The notes under the pieces are model-generated. The model was not told the DNA's origin and did no database searches. It was given only the letters and a program-made list of their open reading frames with translations. 51,863 nucleotides of DNA from Pseudozyma flocculosa PF-1 (taxonomy: Eukaryota > Basidiomycota > Ustilaginomycetes > Ustilaginales > Ustilaginaceae): NCBI RefSeq assembly GCF_000417875.1, contig NW_006920870.1, positions 626,296 through 678,158 of the forward strand, written 5' to 3'. Within the stretch, counting starts at the first letter, position 1, and each line of letters starts with the position of its first letter. Shown piece after piece: positions 1-10,414 of the stretch. Both the position numbers and the translations under genes were made by a program.

Positions 1-1809
1 CGCGGCAGGACGCTTCTCCAGGCGGTACAGAGCCGGGGCGATCGAGGCCTGCGCGTCGCGCACCTGCGCTACGCCTCGGAGCCGTTCAAGCTGGGCCAGC
101 TGTCGGGCAACGAGTTCACCGTGACGCTGCGCAACGTCAAGGCGCCCGGCGGCGACGAGTCGGTCATCCACAAGGCGATGCAGACGATCCGCGAGCGGGG
201 TTTCATCAACTACTACGGCATGCAGCGCTTCGGCACGGGCTCGGTGCCGACGCACGAGTTTGGCGTGCTCATCTTCAAGGGCGACTACCGGGGCGCCGTC
301 GAGCTGCTCTTCGAGGAGCGCGACAGCGACGGCGACGAGATGCGCGAGGCCAAGCGCCTCTACCGCGCAGGGCGGGTCGAGGACGCGTTCCACGCGGCGC
401 CGCGCAACTGCGTGGCGGAAAAGGCGGTGCTCGACAAGATGCGCCGGCGCAACTTTACCGCGGGCGACTACCTCGGCGCGTTTGCCAACATCCCGCGCAC
501 CCTCCGCCTCATGTACATCCACGCCTTCCAGTCGTACATCTGGAACCGGCTCGTCTCGGAGCGCATCCGCAGATTTGGCCCGGACAGGCCTGCCGTGGGC
601 GATCTGGTGCTGCTCGACGGCGACGATGCCGACGAGGGTGGCGATGGTGGTGCCGACAACGATGGCCAAGGCGAAGGCGAGGGCGAAGCGGAGCAGGATG
701 GCGTGGCCGACGGCGAGGTCGACGGGCCTGCCACCAAGCCCACGTCGTCGTCCGCCACCAACGCCACCACGACGACCGCCGGGACGCCCGCATGGAAGCG
801 ACCGGCCAAGGTGCTCACGGAGTCGGACATTGCGACGGGGAGCTACAGCATCCACTCGGTAGTGATGCCGCTGCCGGGCATCGACATCACTTTGCCGAGC
901 GGGTGGATGTCGGAGCTGTACGACAGCCTGCTGTCCGAGTCTGGGCTCACGCCGGCCGACCTGACGCAGAGCAAGCAGGAAGAGTACCGGCTGCGCGGCT
1001 CGTACCGCAAGATGATCCAGCTGCCCCGCGACTTTTCCTACTCCCTCGTCCGGTACACGGATCCCGACGTTGCGCTGACGGTGGCCGACGAGGATCGGTG
1101 TCTGGGCCTCTTGCCGGAGGGGTCTGAGGTTGATTCGGAGCCGCAGCCGCAGCAGCAGCAGCAGCAGCAGCAGCAGGCGGAGGAGGCCGTGACACAGACT
1201 GAGGTTGGCGGCGAAGCCGAGAGCCGCAACGACGTTGCCAGCGACCAAGCTGCCGATCCCGCCAACGCGGTTGGTACGGAATCGACGCCGAGCAACGACG
1301 CAGACGCATCCACCGTTCCAGACCCTGCGACAGAGGCAGACGCAACGACTGCGACGACGGCAACAACAACGACGACGACGACGACGACGAAGACGCCGCG
1401 CGATCCGTTCCTGGCGCTGCTGCTCAATTTCAAGCTGCCGGCATCGGCGTACGCGACGATGCTGATGCGCGAAGGGCTCAAGAGCGACACGTCGTCGTTC
1501 AAGCACCGCCTCATGACGCAGTCGAGCGAGGACCAGGCGTACAAAGGCGGACGTCGATCCGCACCCCCCCGTGGTGATGGCGGTGGTGGTGGTGGTGGTA
1601 GAGGTCGTGGTGGCGGAAGAGGTCGAGGTGGAAGAGGAGGAAGGGGAGGAGGGGGGAGGGGGAGGAGGAGGGAGAGGAGGAAGACAGCAGGGTGGCGTCA
1701 ACGGTATTACCAGTGGCAAGGTGAGGAGCTGGGGCGGCGCTGCCTAGATTTTTTGCTTCGATGCAGCGTCTCGCGGCAAGGGTGGTGGCAAATGAGACTT
1801 TGTAATTAG
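1..1809 (+). CDS. PUS7: tRNA/RNA pseudouridine synthase Pus7 (TruD family), 5'-truncated by the window
   Basis: The frame is open from base 1, so the start and the N-terminal part lie outside the window; 602 residues are visible. Pus7/TruD enzymes isomerise uridine to pseudouridine in tRNAs, U2 snRNA and some mRNAs. Seen here: the block around ASEPFKLGQLSGNEF followed by the family motif GFINYYGMQRFGTGS (about residues 68-82 of the visible part), then the TruD helices (RTLRLMYIHAFQSYIWNRL) and the C-terminal core FKLPASAYATMLMREGLK. The catalytic Asp motif is expected upstream and is not visible. Unusual features: an acidic insert inside the TruD domain (about 203-265), a run of about nine Gln from CAG repeats (1150-1176), a Thr run (near 1365-1390) and a Gly/Arg-rich tail (1570-1680) followed by about 40 unconserved residues. 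The final stretch could instead be 3' UTR if an unseen intron removes it. It is convergent with MAF1. Confidence 0.93.
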   Translation, partial: RGRTLLQAVQSRGDRGLRVAHLRYASEPFKLGQLSGNEFTVTLRNVKAPGGDESVIHKAMQTIRERGFINYYGMQRFGTGSVPTHEFGVLIFKGDYRGAVELLFEERDSDGDEMREAKRLYRAGRVEDAFHAAPRNCVAEKAVLDKMRRRNFTAGDYLGAFANIPRTLRLMYIHAFQSYIWNRLVSERIRRFGPDRPAVGDLVLLDGDDADEGGDGGADNDGQGEGEGEAEQDGVADGEVDGPATKPTSSSATNATTTTAGTPAWKRPAKVLTESDIATGSYSIHSVVMPLPGIDITLPSGWMSELYDSLLSESGLTPADLTQSKQEEYRLRGSYRKMIQLPRDFSYSLVRYTDPDVALTVADEDRCLGLLPEGSEVDSEPQPQQQQQQQQQAEEAVTQTEVGGEAESRNDVASDQAADPANAVGTESTPSNDADASTVPDPATEADATTATTATTTTTTTTTKTPRDPFLALLLNFKLPASAYATMLMREGLKSDTSSFKHRLMTQSSEDQAYKGGRRSAPPRGDGGGGGGGRGRGGGRGRGGRGGRGGGGRGRRRERRKTAGWRQRYYQWQGEELGRRCLDFLLRCSVSRQGWWQMRLCN

Positions 1810-2250
1810 ACGAGAAGGGCCAAAGAGAGAGGCGGTCGTACCAATCAAGGCGTCGAACGCAGGGTGGGGTGGCAAGGGACTGCGGGCTCGACGTGCGTGC
1901 CTCGTCCCGCCCCGTCTCGCTTCAACCCACCCCCGCCGCCGTTGGTCAGGCATCAAAGGTTCCAGAGACAGCAGAGCAGAGACGAGGGGAGGCGATCAGC
2001 GGGCCAAGCTGAGCGAGGCATCGAAGCTGGGCTGGGCGAATCGAGTACAAGTACAGCGGTGACGACGTCGTCGTCGCACGGTCGGTCGGTCGGTCGGTCG
2101 GATAGGGTGGCGCGGCGCGGCATAATCAGGGGGGGGGAGGTCTTTAGGGCGATAGAGAATAGGGCGGGGCGTCCGGACGTGGCGGAGCAGAGCAGGGAGG
2201 GGGGGGGGGGGCAAAGACAGGGCAGGGCAGCGCCCCGATCCGACCCGAGC
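1810..2250. other. Convergent 3' intergenic region PUS7/MAF1
   Basis: There is no supportable gene here. The stretch contains short G runs and a (GGTC)n tract near 2080-2100. It should hold the 3' UTRs and terminators of the two convergent genes. I see no clear poly(A) signal. Confidence 0.6.
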
Positions 2251-3951
2251 CTAGGCAGCCTGCTTCCTCGCCCGCTTTTGCTCGACGGACCCGCCAGCAG
2301 GCGCTTCGCCGCTCCGCTTGGACCGGCTAGCGCCCGTCGGTGAGGTCGCCGTCGTCGGCGCCTTGGACATGCTGCTCAGCCCGGACGCGGGCGCGCTGGC
2401 GCTGAGCACGGCCCCGTCGAGGCTGGCAAAGGTGCCTGCACTCGCCTTGCCACCGAGCGAGATGCGGCCGCCACCGGCCGGGTGGATGGCGTCCTGCGTC
2501 CGCGACGGGGCGCGCGGAGATGCGTGCGGAAAGGGCGACAGCGCCGATGGCGCCGGGCTGCCCGAGGCAGCTCGCGAATGCCGGCCGCGCTGGATAGCGC
2601 CGCCGCCGCCACCGCCGGGAAGCGACGTGGCCGAGTCGGTGCGCGCGATGGCCCGCTTGGCAGGCGATGCGGTGCGCGGCGATGTCTTCTTCTGCGCTGC
2701 CGCCCCGGACCGGGTCCGCGCTGCCCCGGCGCCCCTGGTCGGAGACGTCCTCCGCGGCGTCGCCTTCGTCACGCTCGTTGGCGCCAGCGGTGGCGAGCTG
2801 AACGACGTCCCCAGCATCGTCGTCGGTTGCGGGTAGCCCCAGGAATGGCTGGGCAGCCCGATGCGCGAATTCTTGCGGCTCCACACCGAGACAAAGAGAA
2901 TCCGCTTCATCTTGCGGTTGTAGAAGAACGCAAACGTCGACCAGAGCAGGCCGGCGCCCGTGCCGTCCAAGTCGTCGTCTTCGACGAATCCGGACGCGTC
3001 GTCAAACGACGAGTAGCTGCCGCTCTCGACGCCGAAGCGCGCCTTGGACGGGGAGAAGCCGCGCGAGGGCAGCGCGACATTGTGGCTGCCGGGCGTGCGC
3101 GGACCGGAGCTCATCGAGGTGGCGCTCGTGTTGCCGTCCCTCTCGCCGCCGCCTAGGCCGCCGCCGTAGACGTCCTCGTCAAACATGGGGTCGTCGACCA
3201 TCTCGTCGTCGTCGTCGTCGGCGCCTCGCGGGCGAGGCGTGCCCTCGTCGCGCATGTCGGCGTCGTCGCCGTCCCAGTAGTCGTCGAAGGGGTCGTCGTC
3301 GCCAAAGTCGCCCTCCTCCTCGGGCTCGGCGCTGGCGTGCGGATCCGAGTCCATGTCCGGATGGAACGTGAACACCTCGCACTCGGACACGTTCATGATG
3401 TCGTCGAGGATGCTCGAGAGGGCCGGGTGGGTGATGAGGGGCGGCAGGTTGAGCGTCTTTGACGCGTCCGGCCCAAACGAGAAGCCGCCGGGGGATGACG
3501 TGGTCAGGGCGGTCTCTTCAAACGAGCCAGAGAGCGAGCTGTAGGAGCGCGGCGCATTGGACGTCGTCTTGAGGCTGAGGAGAGTGGTGCTCAAGCTGTT
3601 GAGGACCATGGCGGGGCTGATCTCGCGCCGGAAGTCGGTCGGGTTGACCTCGCTAAAGTCGTGATCCGGGAAGGCGACGTTGAGCGTGGCGATCAGCAGG
3701 AAGAGGGTCTTGCGCGCCGAGGGCTGGTCGAGGCGGCCAAAGGGCGATGCGAGGGCCTCTTCGAGGTAGTCAGGGGGCGAGGTCGAGGCGGAGCGGAGGT
3801 AGGACGACTCGAGGCTCTTGAAGAGGCGCTTCTCCTTGGTCACAGTCTTGCACGAGTAGGCCTCCATGCGGGTGAAGACCTTGCACTCTGCCGACTCAAA
3901 GGTGAGGGCGCGCGAGAGGAGCTCGAGCTCGGGGTATTCGAGGTACTTCAT
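2251..3951 (-). CDS. MAF1: Maf1, repressor of RNA polymerase III transcription
   Basis: A single exon encodes 566 residues. Maf1 binds RNA polymerase III and shuts down tRNA and 5S rRNA synthesis under stress; it shuttles between cytoplasm and nucleus under TORC1/PKA control. Seen: the N-terminal Maf1 core starting MKYLEYPELELLSRAL, then ESAECKVFTRMEAYSCK and RKTLFLLIATLN, an F-RE-S block, the acidic-patch counterpart (ECEVFTFHPDMDSDP), and the late block LLWSTFAFFYNRKMKRIL. These appear in the same order as in animal Maf1. The protein is about twice the usual length because of an acidic insert (about 207-290) and a long Ser/Pro/Arg-rich C-terminal tail ending in Lys/Arg-rich sequence that could serve as a nuclear localisation signal. 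The ATG at 3951 is the only start that gives the conserved first residues. The gene is divergent from the Bqt4-like gene, with a wide intergenic region. Confidence 0.95.
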   Translation of the reverse strand: MKYLEYPELELLSRALTFESAECKVFTRMEAYSCKTVTKEKRLFKSLESSYLRSASTSPPDYLEEALASPFGRLDQPSARKTLFLLIATLNVAFPDHDFSEVNPTDFRREISPAMVLNSLSTTLLSLKTTSNAPRSYSSLSGSFEETALTTSSPGGFSFGPDASKTLNLPPLITHPALSSILDDIMNVSECEVFTFHPDMDSDPHASAEPEEEGDFGDDDPFDDYWDGDDADMRDEGTPRPRGADDDDDEMVDDPMFDEDVYGGGLGGGERDGNTSATSMSSGPRTPGSHNVALPSRGFSPSKARFGVESGSYSSFDDASGFVEDDDLDGTGAGLLWSTFAFFYNRKMKRILFVSVWSRKNSRIGLPSHSWGYPQPTTMLGTSFSSPPLAPTSVTKATPRRTSPTRGAGAARTRSGAAAQKKTSPRTASPAKRAIARTDSATSLPGGGGGGAIQRGRHSRAASGSPAPSALSPFPHASPRAPSRTQDAIHPAGGGRISLGGKASAGTFASLDGAVLSASAPASGLSSMSKAPTTATSPTGASRSKRSGEAPAGGSVEQKRARKQAA

Positions 3952-6663
3952 GTCGTCGAAGTGGTCTGTCGCGGCGGTGTTTATTTCAGCCAGGCGCGGG
4001 GAGCCTGCACGTCAGCATGCAATCCTGCAGCAGTGGCAGCTGGGGCGACGACGGCGAGGTGCGGCCAGGAGCGCCGCAGCCGGACCTGGTCGCGCAACGC
4101 CGTCGTCGAGCTGCCATCCATGTGGGCGCTTGAGATGCGCCGTAGGGGCTGCGTCGGTCAGGTCGGTGGCGGGCGCACCATCGAGGGATACTCACGCCGC
4201 GTGTCTCGTCTTTCAGGCTCTGGGAAAGAGGCGATTGATTGTTCAATCGAGCCGTGTTCGAGGATTCAACGGGCCAGTGAGGCGGGCAAGTAGGCGCTCG
4301 TGCGGGCAAACGAGGGCAGCTGGGATGGAAGAGGGAGCTAGGCGGTAACCGGTGGCTCGACCGACGCGTGGAGGGCGCCAGCAGAGGTTACGAGGGTCGG
4401 ATGCGCAAGAGTGGGGGAAGGGATTGGTCCGAACACGCCGTGGATTGGGTGCCCGATGCAGCGGTTGATGGCGGCTGCGGTCGAGATTGAGGGTCGGGAC
4501 CGTGTGCGCAGGTCGACTGCGGTGGGCTGCGTTCGTCTATCTGGCGATGCGGGCGGGGGTCCGTTCGCGGCCAAGTTGGGTCAGCGGGTGGTTGCTGTGC
4601 GTTGGCGGGTTGGCGCGTCGCGCGATGTGCTTGCAGAGGGGAGGTGGGTGCAGCCGCTGTTGTGGCAGTGGTGCGAGTGTGCTGGCGAGAGTCGGGGGAT
4701 GTGGATGTGGTGGTTGATGGTGTTGATATTGATGGTGGTGGCCACGAAGGTGGCGATGGCGATGGCGATGGGGCGATGGGGCGATGGCGATGAGACAGGC
4801 CAGGGACGAGGGACGAGGGGGGCGCACCGGAGCGAGCGCGAGACCCAGGCCGGGAGGAGCCGCGCAGTGTGGCTGTGATAGCACCCGCCTGCCTGCTGGC
4901 CCTGCTTTCCGCCTCGGTGTCTGTCGCTTGGTTAGGGTAGCCCGTAGCCTGGCGCGCCCCCCTCTTTGCTTGCAGTGAGAGCCAGGTAGGTACCGCCTGT
5001 AGCAGCGGCTCAAGGCCCCTCGGGCTGGTCCCCTTGAGCCTGCCAACGTGGGCTGCCCTACGGCCGCGCCCAGCGTCCATCGGCGCATGCGAAATCGGCG
5101 CATCCCTCCGACCCTCGCTCCGTCCGCCCGTCGTGGGCCGGCGCTCCCGGCGGCGCTTTGCTCTCCCCCCTCGACCGGGGGCCTTTCTCCTTGCTGGCAT
5201 CCCAACCAACGTGCTCGCACGCCGATCGGGTTGGCGCGCTCGTCGCTTGCAAGCCGTTGCTCGACACTCATACACTCTGGCCTGCTCGCACCCAACCCGG
5301 CGCTAGGGCTGTATAACGGCGTTTACCACCACCACCACCCCTCTGAATGTCATTCGTATCAGAGCGGCTAGTCGGTCGTTGATAGGCAGGCGCACGGCTC
5401 AAGGCAGGCAGGCAGGGTCCAGCTGTACATGGCCGAGATGCTGCCAACGACGCCTACCTGTCTGCTTTTGGCTTTGCGGGGGTGATCTTGCGATGGGTCA
5501 GTGATGCCTGCCTGCCTGCCACAGGCTAGGCCAGTCGCCTTGCCTCTGACGACAGACAGACAGCCTAGGCCTGCTTGCCTTGCTCCCTTGCTTGGTTCCA
5601 TCCAGCCAGGCAGCGCTGCCACCTCGTCCTCGATGAGAGCACCTCGACCTGATTGGACCGAGGCGTCGAGGGCCGTGCCGTGCCTCGCCATGCAGCCAGC
5701 CCCGGCGCACCGGCAGCCGCACCGTGCAAAATCGTACGAGTAGGCGCTCAATCGGGGCGACCTACGACTTGTTGGCATCGGGCTGCCAGGTCTTCAAAGG
5801 CCCAGACGACGATTCTACCTCAACACACGGCCCTGGCTGCCTGCGTGGAAGTGCACCCCAACCGTCCACGCTTCGCTTCCTTCTTTCCTCTGCCAGGCGC
5901 AAGGGCGAGAGCTCGGGGTCGCTCTCTTGGAGCGTCGTCCCTCGTCGTCGTTGAGCTGTGCCTCTGTGCAAAAGGTTATCACACATGCACTTGCGGCGTC
6001 GAGGGGGGAGCGATGGGCCAGGCCCGACAGGATTCCCGATTTCCCTGCCTTTGCCTGGCCTGGCACGCCTGCCTCTGCGCTGGGGACCGAGCGCGTTGAG
6101 AGGCAGAGGCATCAGAGACAGGCCGCCAACAGCCGGCCAGGGAGGGCGCCTGCCAGCGCGCGCGCGAGTCCACGCGCGGAAGGCGAGGCAGGCAGGCGAG
6201 GCCGGGCTGGCTGGCTGCCAGAGAGGAAAAAGAGCCGGCCTGCTTGCTTGCTTGTTGGCTTGCGCTTGCCAGGCTGTCAGAGAGGCGACAACCTCCCCTG
6301 GCCTGGCCTGGCCTGGCCTGGCCTGGGCGGCGGGCGTGTCACTTCCCCCTCCTCTCCCTCTGCCTCCCTAATCATCACCACCACCACCACCACCCTAACC
6401 CCACCCACCCACCGCTTCGCACACGCCCTTGTCCCCTATTCCGCTCAACGCCTGGCGGCTTTCCCTCTCCACTGTCGGCGACGTCGTACCCCATCATCAC
6501 ATTACGCTTCTCGCCATCTTGACCGCATTCATCACGACGCAGAGAGCCCCGGCCATCGACACGCCCTCATCTCGGCCCACCCTGCTCCATCCTCCAGCCT
6601 GCCTACCAGCGTAGCCCTCCACCTGCACCCTCACCAACCACTCCCGCCATATCGCCTCTAGAC
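3952..6663. other. Divergent intergenic region MAF1 / Bqt4-like (2.7 kb)
   Basis: No gene is supported. The long open frames on both strands (for example 4388-5275 minus) are Pro/Arg/Ser/Ala-rich and change register with the base composition. Visible structure: a (GATGGC)n-like tract at about 4750-4795, a (CCA)n tract near 5325-5340, a GCCTGCCTGCC tract near 5505-5520, and a CCTGG pentamer array at 6297-6327. A pyrimidine-rich stretch with CACC repeats just before 6664 looks like the leader of the Bqt4-like gene. Confidence 0.6.
6297..6327. promoter_or_regulatory. (CCTGG)n pentamer array upstream of the Bqt4-like gene
   Basis: About six head-to-tail copies of a CCTGG/GGCCT pentamer lie about 340 bases before the start codon. 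The same pentamer family occurs upstream of several other genes in the window. A regulatory role is inferred from this recurrence only. Confidence 0.4.
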
Positions 6664-8387
6664 ATGCCGCCGGTCCGCCGCCGCTCGCCTCGTGCCACCC
6701 CGCGCCGTGGCAGGTCCTCCTCGGTCGCTTCGGCCGTCTCGGTCTCCTCGACCAACGGCGCCTCGTCGCCGCCCCCCTCGGCATCCAAGCCCAAGCGTAC
6801 CAGGAAGCCCAAGACTGTACGTCCGGCGCTCCCCACCGAGAGAAACCCTCGCCTCGAGAACCACCCCGACCAGCCCGTCAGGCTGCAGCTCATCGAGCGT
6901 GAGAACCAGTGAGTGCCGTTGCCATACCGGTCATGCACCCGACGTGCCTCGGTCCGAATCTGACGCCCACCTTGCACCACTCCCGCCCACCTCCACGCCA
7001 ACAGGGAGATCATCGTCGGCCGCGTCAAGCTGCCGTCCGTCAACGGCAATGACCACGCCTTCCTCCTTAAGAGGTAAGTCTGCCCGCTTTGCCTTCAACC
7101 CACAGTCGCCCTCTAGCACTGGCCCTTCAATGTCGTCTGACCATTCGCTTGCTCCTTCTCTCGCACCCTACACGCAGGTTCGACACCGATGCCGTCGCCG
7201 CCACCTCAATGTTCCGCGTCGCCTTCCCCTTCGCCGACGAGGCCGCCGAGGCCGCTGAGATGAAGTACCTAGAGACCCGCTACGACACCGACCGAGGCAA
7301 TGGCGGCCGCATCACGATCGCCCAGCCCGGCGTCAACGAGACTCCAGTCAAGCGCGGACGCGGACGTCCGAGGAAGAGCGAGACGCCGCGCAAGGACGGC
7401 GCGACCACGACCGACAACGAGTCCGTCGCCGGCAGCTCCACGTCCGAGGCTGTCAAGGTGCTGCCTGCCGGCAGCACGGGAGTCCGTCTGCAGGGCACCT
7501 GGATCCCCGCCGACGACGCGGCCGAGGTGGCTCAGGAGTACGGCATCCTCAAGTTTGCCCAGCCGCTCATCAAGGCCGCCGCCAAGATGGCCGAGGACAG
7601 CAGCGGACCCGTGCTAATCGAGGCCACCCCGCAGAAGCCCGCGGAGAAGAGGGGCCGCCCCAGCAAGCGCGCAAAGAAGGCGGCCGGGGATGACGAGGAA
7701 GAGGACCAGCTCGCCGGCGACGGGTCGGCGACGGACGCCTCGACGAGCGGACCCTCGGCGCCGCGGATGGGCATGATGCGCACCGACGTCTTTGACGAAA
7801 GCGGCCACCTCTCCTCCATCACCATCGGGCCGTACATCGAGGGCATGTCCGCCGACGAGGGCGGGGACGACGAGGATGACGACGAGGTGCACTACTCTGG
7901 CCGCGTCCCGATGCCGCCGCGCCGAAAGCGCGTTCAGCGCGAGACGATTCCCGAGGAGGAGGCAGCGACGGCCGCCCCTGCCCTCTCTGGGCCTGCGCCG
8001 CTCAGCCAGGCCGAGATTGACGCTCAGATCGAGGAGGCCAAGGCGCTTGCCGCTGGCGTCCAGAGGGCCGCAGCCACCATCGCGGCCCCCGTGGCCCGCG
8101 GCCAGAAGCGCACCGCCGTCAACGACACGCCCACCGCAGACCTCACCGACGCGCTCGACGATGACGAGGACTACGCTGCTGAGGGCGGCCGTGTGGTCCG
8201 GGCCTTCCGCCGCGGAACGCGCGTGGCTCGCCGACGACCGGTGGCCACCACGGCGGGTGTGCTGACGGCCGCCGGTGCGCTGGGCGCTGCCGGTGCCGCC
8301 TACATGACGGGCGTCGACGTCAACACGGCCTTCCAGACCATCTCGCAGACGGTGCAGAGCCTGGGCCTGCAGAACTGGTTCTTCTAG
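6664..8387 (+). CDS. BQT4: Bqt4-like inner nuclear membrane protein (KilA-N/APSES-fold domain)
   Basis: Three exons (6664-6908, 7005-7073, 7178-8387) encode 507 residues; both introns have GTGAGT/GTAAGT donors and CAG acceptors and keep the frame. In fission yeast Bqt4 sits in the inner nuclear membrane, anchors telomeres to the envelope and protects Bqt3. Seen: a basic Ser/Pro-rich N terminus, then the APSES-like domain that runs across both introns (NPRLENHPDQPVRLQLIERE, then QEIIVGRVKLPSVNG, then FLLKRFDTDAVAATSMFR), and the second block around GTWIPADDAAEVAQEYGI. An AT-hook-like GRGRPRK lies near residue 160, with a second RGRPSK later. The middle is acidic. A single hydrophobic helix at about 460-482 near the C terminus (Ala/Gly-rich, VATTAGVLTAAGALG) is the expected tail anchor. 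The exact orthology to S. pombe bqt4 is inferred. Confidence 0.85.
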
Positions 8388-8773
8388 AGGCCCGCTGTCG
8401 TCTTCGTCGTTCTGGCGGCGGCCCTGCTGCGGCTGCAATCGTCGTCGAGACCGGAGCCAGGCCCCTCGCGCTTCCCTCGTATACGCACACACACAAATCT
8501 CCGTCCTCCCTGCAAGAGGCGATATACCAAGTCCTTTTTCGTCCCACTCTCGTCGGCCATCACCGACCTCTGTCCTCCCGTCGCGGCCGCCCGTCGCCGC
8601 TGTCTATAATCCATGGACAAGGTCCGTCCTGGCTTCTCTTGTTGTCGATTTCTTCAGCCCCCTTCCGCTTGGCTCTTCTTTCTCCTTCGTTGGTATCACA
8701 CACGGAGCGCTACGCCGCTTCGTCCGAATCCCTGTACCTGCCCTAGTCGATCCTCTGTCTACCGTTCATCTCC

Positions 8774-8825
<52 letters not shown>

Positions 8826-9522
8826 GCGCTCGCTCGCTCACTCCTTCCGACCGTGTGTCGTCGGTATGCGATGGTGTAGTGTGTCGTAGGTAGGTCCCGC
8901 TTCATCCTCCCTCATCTTGCTGGCCCTCACGCCGTCGTTCCGAGGGCAGAGGTAGAGGGTGGGGGGACGGCGGTACGATGTCGATACGTGGTTGTTCGTT
9001 TCGTCCGTTTTTGTCTTTATCCCCTCGGTCGTTGGGCAGTCCAGCTCGTCTTTCCCGCCCTTTCTCTTGGTCACGGGGTTGGTTGGATCTTGGTGACGAC
9101 GATAGGGGAGAGGGGGCTGGCTAGATGGCCTTCCAACCTCGTTCGAGAGAGGGCCAAGAAGAATACGAAGGCAGGGGAAGGGTTCATCTCATCGACCGAA
9201 CCGGACTGGACCAGACCCGACCCGTTCCGACCCCCCGGAAAGGCGCGACGAGATATGTAGACAACCACAAACACGTCTCGACCAGAGGCCAAGACAGGAG
9301 GGGGTTCAAGGCTTGAATTCAATTTGATTCGGTTCGGTTCGGTTTGGTTCAGACGCGGGGTAGACGTTCCTCTGAAAGAAGGGGTAAGCAAGCAGCCGAG
9401 CAAGGAAGCAGACGAGATCCCAACCCTTTCTCAAGCCCTCGCCGGCGGACGCCCATCACGATGTCGAGGACGAGGACAGAGGAGGGGAGGGGGAGGGGCG
9501 GTGAGGAGAGAAGACGCTTGAC
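8388..9522. other. Convergent 3' intergenic region Bqt4-like / FKBP12
   Basis: No gene is seen. It contains a long CT microsatellite (8784-8823) and a (GGTTC)n tract near 9328-9350. The rest should be the 3' UTRs of the two converging genes. Confidence 0.6.
8784..8823. repeat. (CT)n microsatellite
   Basis: An uninterrupted dinucleotide run of about 20 CT units lies about 400 bases downstream of the Bqt4-like stop codon. Confidence 0.9.
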
Positions 9523-10414
9523 TTAGTTGACCTTGAGCAGCTCGACCTCGAAGACGAGGGTCGAGTTGGGCGGGATGACGGGCGGGAAGCCGCGGGCGCC
9601 GTAGGCGTAGTCGGGCGTGCAGCTGTCGAAGAGCCGGACGGTCGAGCAGCACCGATGGCGGTGGGGCGGGGGGGGGGGGGGGGGGATTCAAGGAGGGGAG
9701 TCAGAAAGGCGATGCGGTGGGCAAAGATCCGAGCGAGGGGGCGGACGTACATGAGCTTGGCCTTTTCGCCGACCGAGAGTTGGGGCACACCCTCGTCCCA
9801 GCCCTTGATGACCTGTCCGACACCGACTGTGGGCGCACGCGCGCACGCGCGCACGGGAGGCAAAACGAGGTGCAAAACGAGATGGCGACGGGTCAGTCGG
9901 GTGGCGTTCTAGGCCATGTCGAAGATGGTCGAAAAGCGGGGATGCAAGGGGGATGGGGACGCACTCTGAGTCTGGAAGGGACCGCGGCCGGGCTTGCGGG
10001 ACGAGTCAAACTCGGAGCCACCGTCGAGCAGGGTTCCGACGTCTGCCCGCATGCAGAGTGGGTGGGTTAGGGTGAAGGGGGTAGGGGGAGAGGAGAAGGA
10101 CGACAGAGTTCAGCATGCCTGCGTCGGACCCGACACAAGGGGGCGGCAGACAGTCGGGCGAACGACGACGACGCACAGTGGATGGTGACGCGGTCACCGG
10201 GCTTGGGGAACGTCTTGCCGTCGCCGGGGGCGATACGCTGAACCTCGACGCCCATGTTTGCAAGTGTCGAACGGAAGGTGGTGGGGAGGGTGGTGGTAAA
10301 GTTGCGGCGGGACCGTGATGCAATGAAGGACGAGGTGGGCGTGCGTGTGGATGGTGGTGTGAAGCGGGAAAGACGTCGAAGCGCGGCGGCGGCGGCAGTT
10401 GTGGCGGTCTTCAT
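9523..10414 (-). CDS. FPR1: FKBP12-type peptidyl-prolyl cis-trans isomerase
   Basis: Four coding exons on the minus strand: 10414 (or 10255) to 10177, 10042-9965, 9826-9751 and 9622-9523. All donors are GTGCGT or GTACGT and all acceptors are CAG. From ATG 10255 the product is 110 residues, the usual FKBP12 size, and begins [13 protein letters not shown]. The FK506/rapamycin pocket is complete: the Tyr of [54 protein letters not shown] and [14 protein letters not shown]. The enzyme isomerises prolyl bonds and is the cytosolic target of FK506 and rapamycin. The same frame stays open upstream to an ATG at 10414, adding 53 residues rich in Arg, Ser, Thr and Ala with no acidic residue, as expected of a mitochondrial presequence. 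Two isoforms from one gene are therefore possible. I give the longer extent; the short form is the safer call. Confidence 0.92.

Noticed and set aside
4388..5275. 295-codon minus-strand frame between MAF1 and the Bqt4-like gene
   Set aside because: Pro/Ser/Thr/Arg-rich with other equally long frames in the same place on both strands; no motif, no splice extension.
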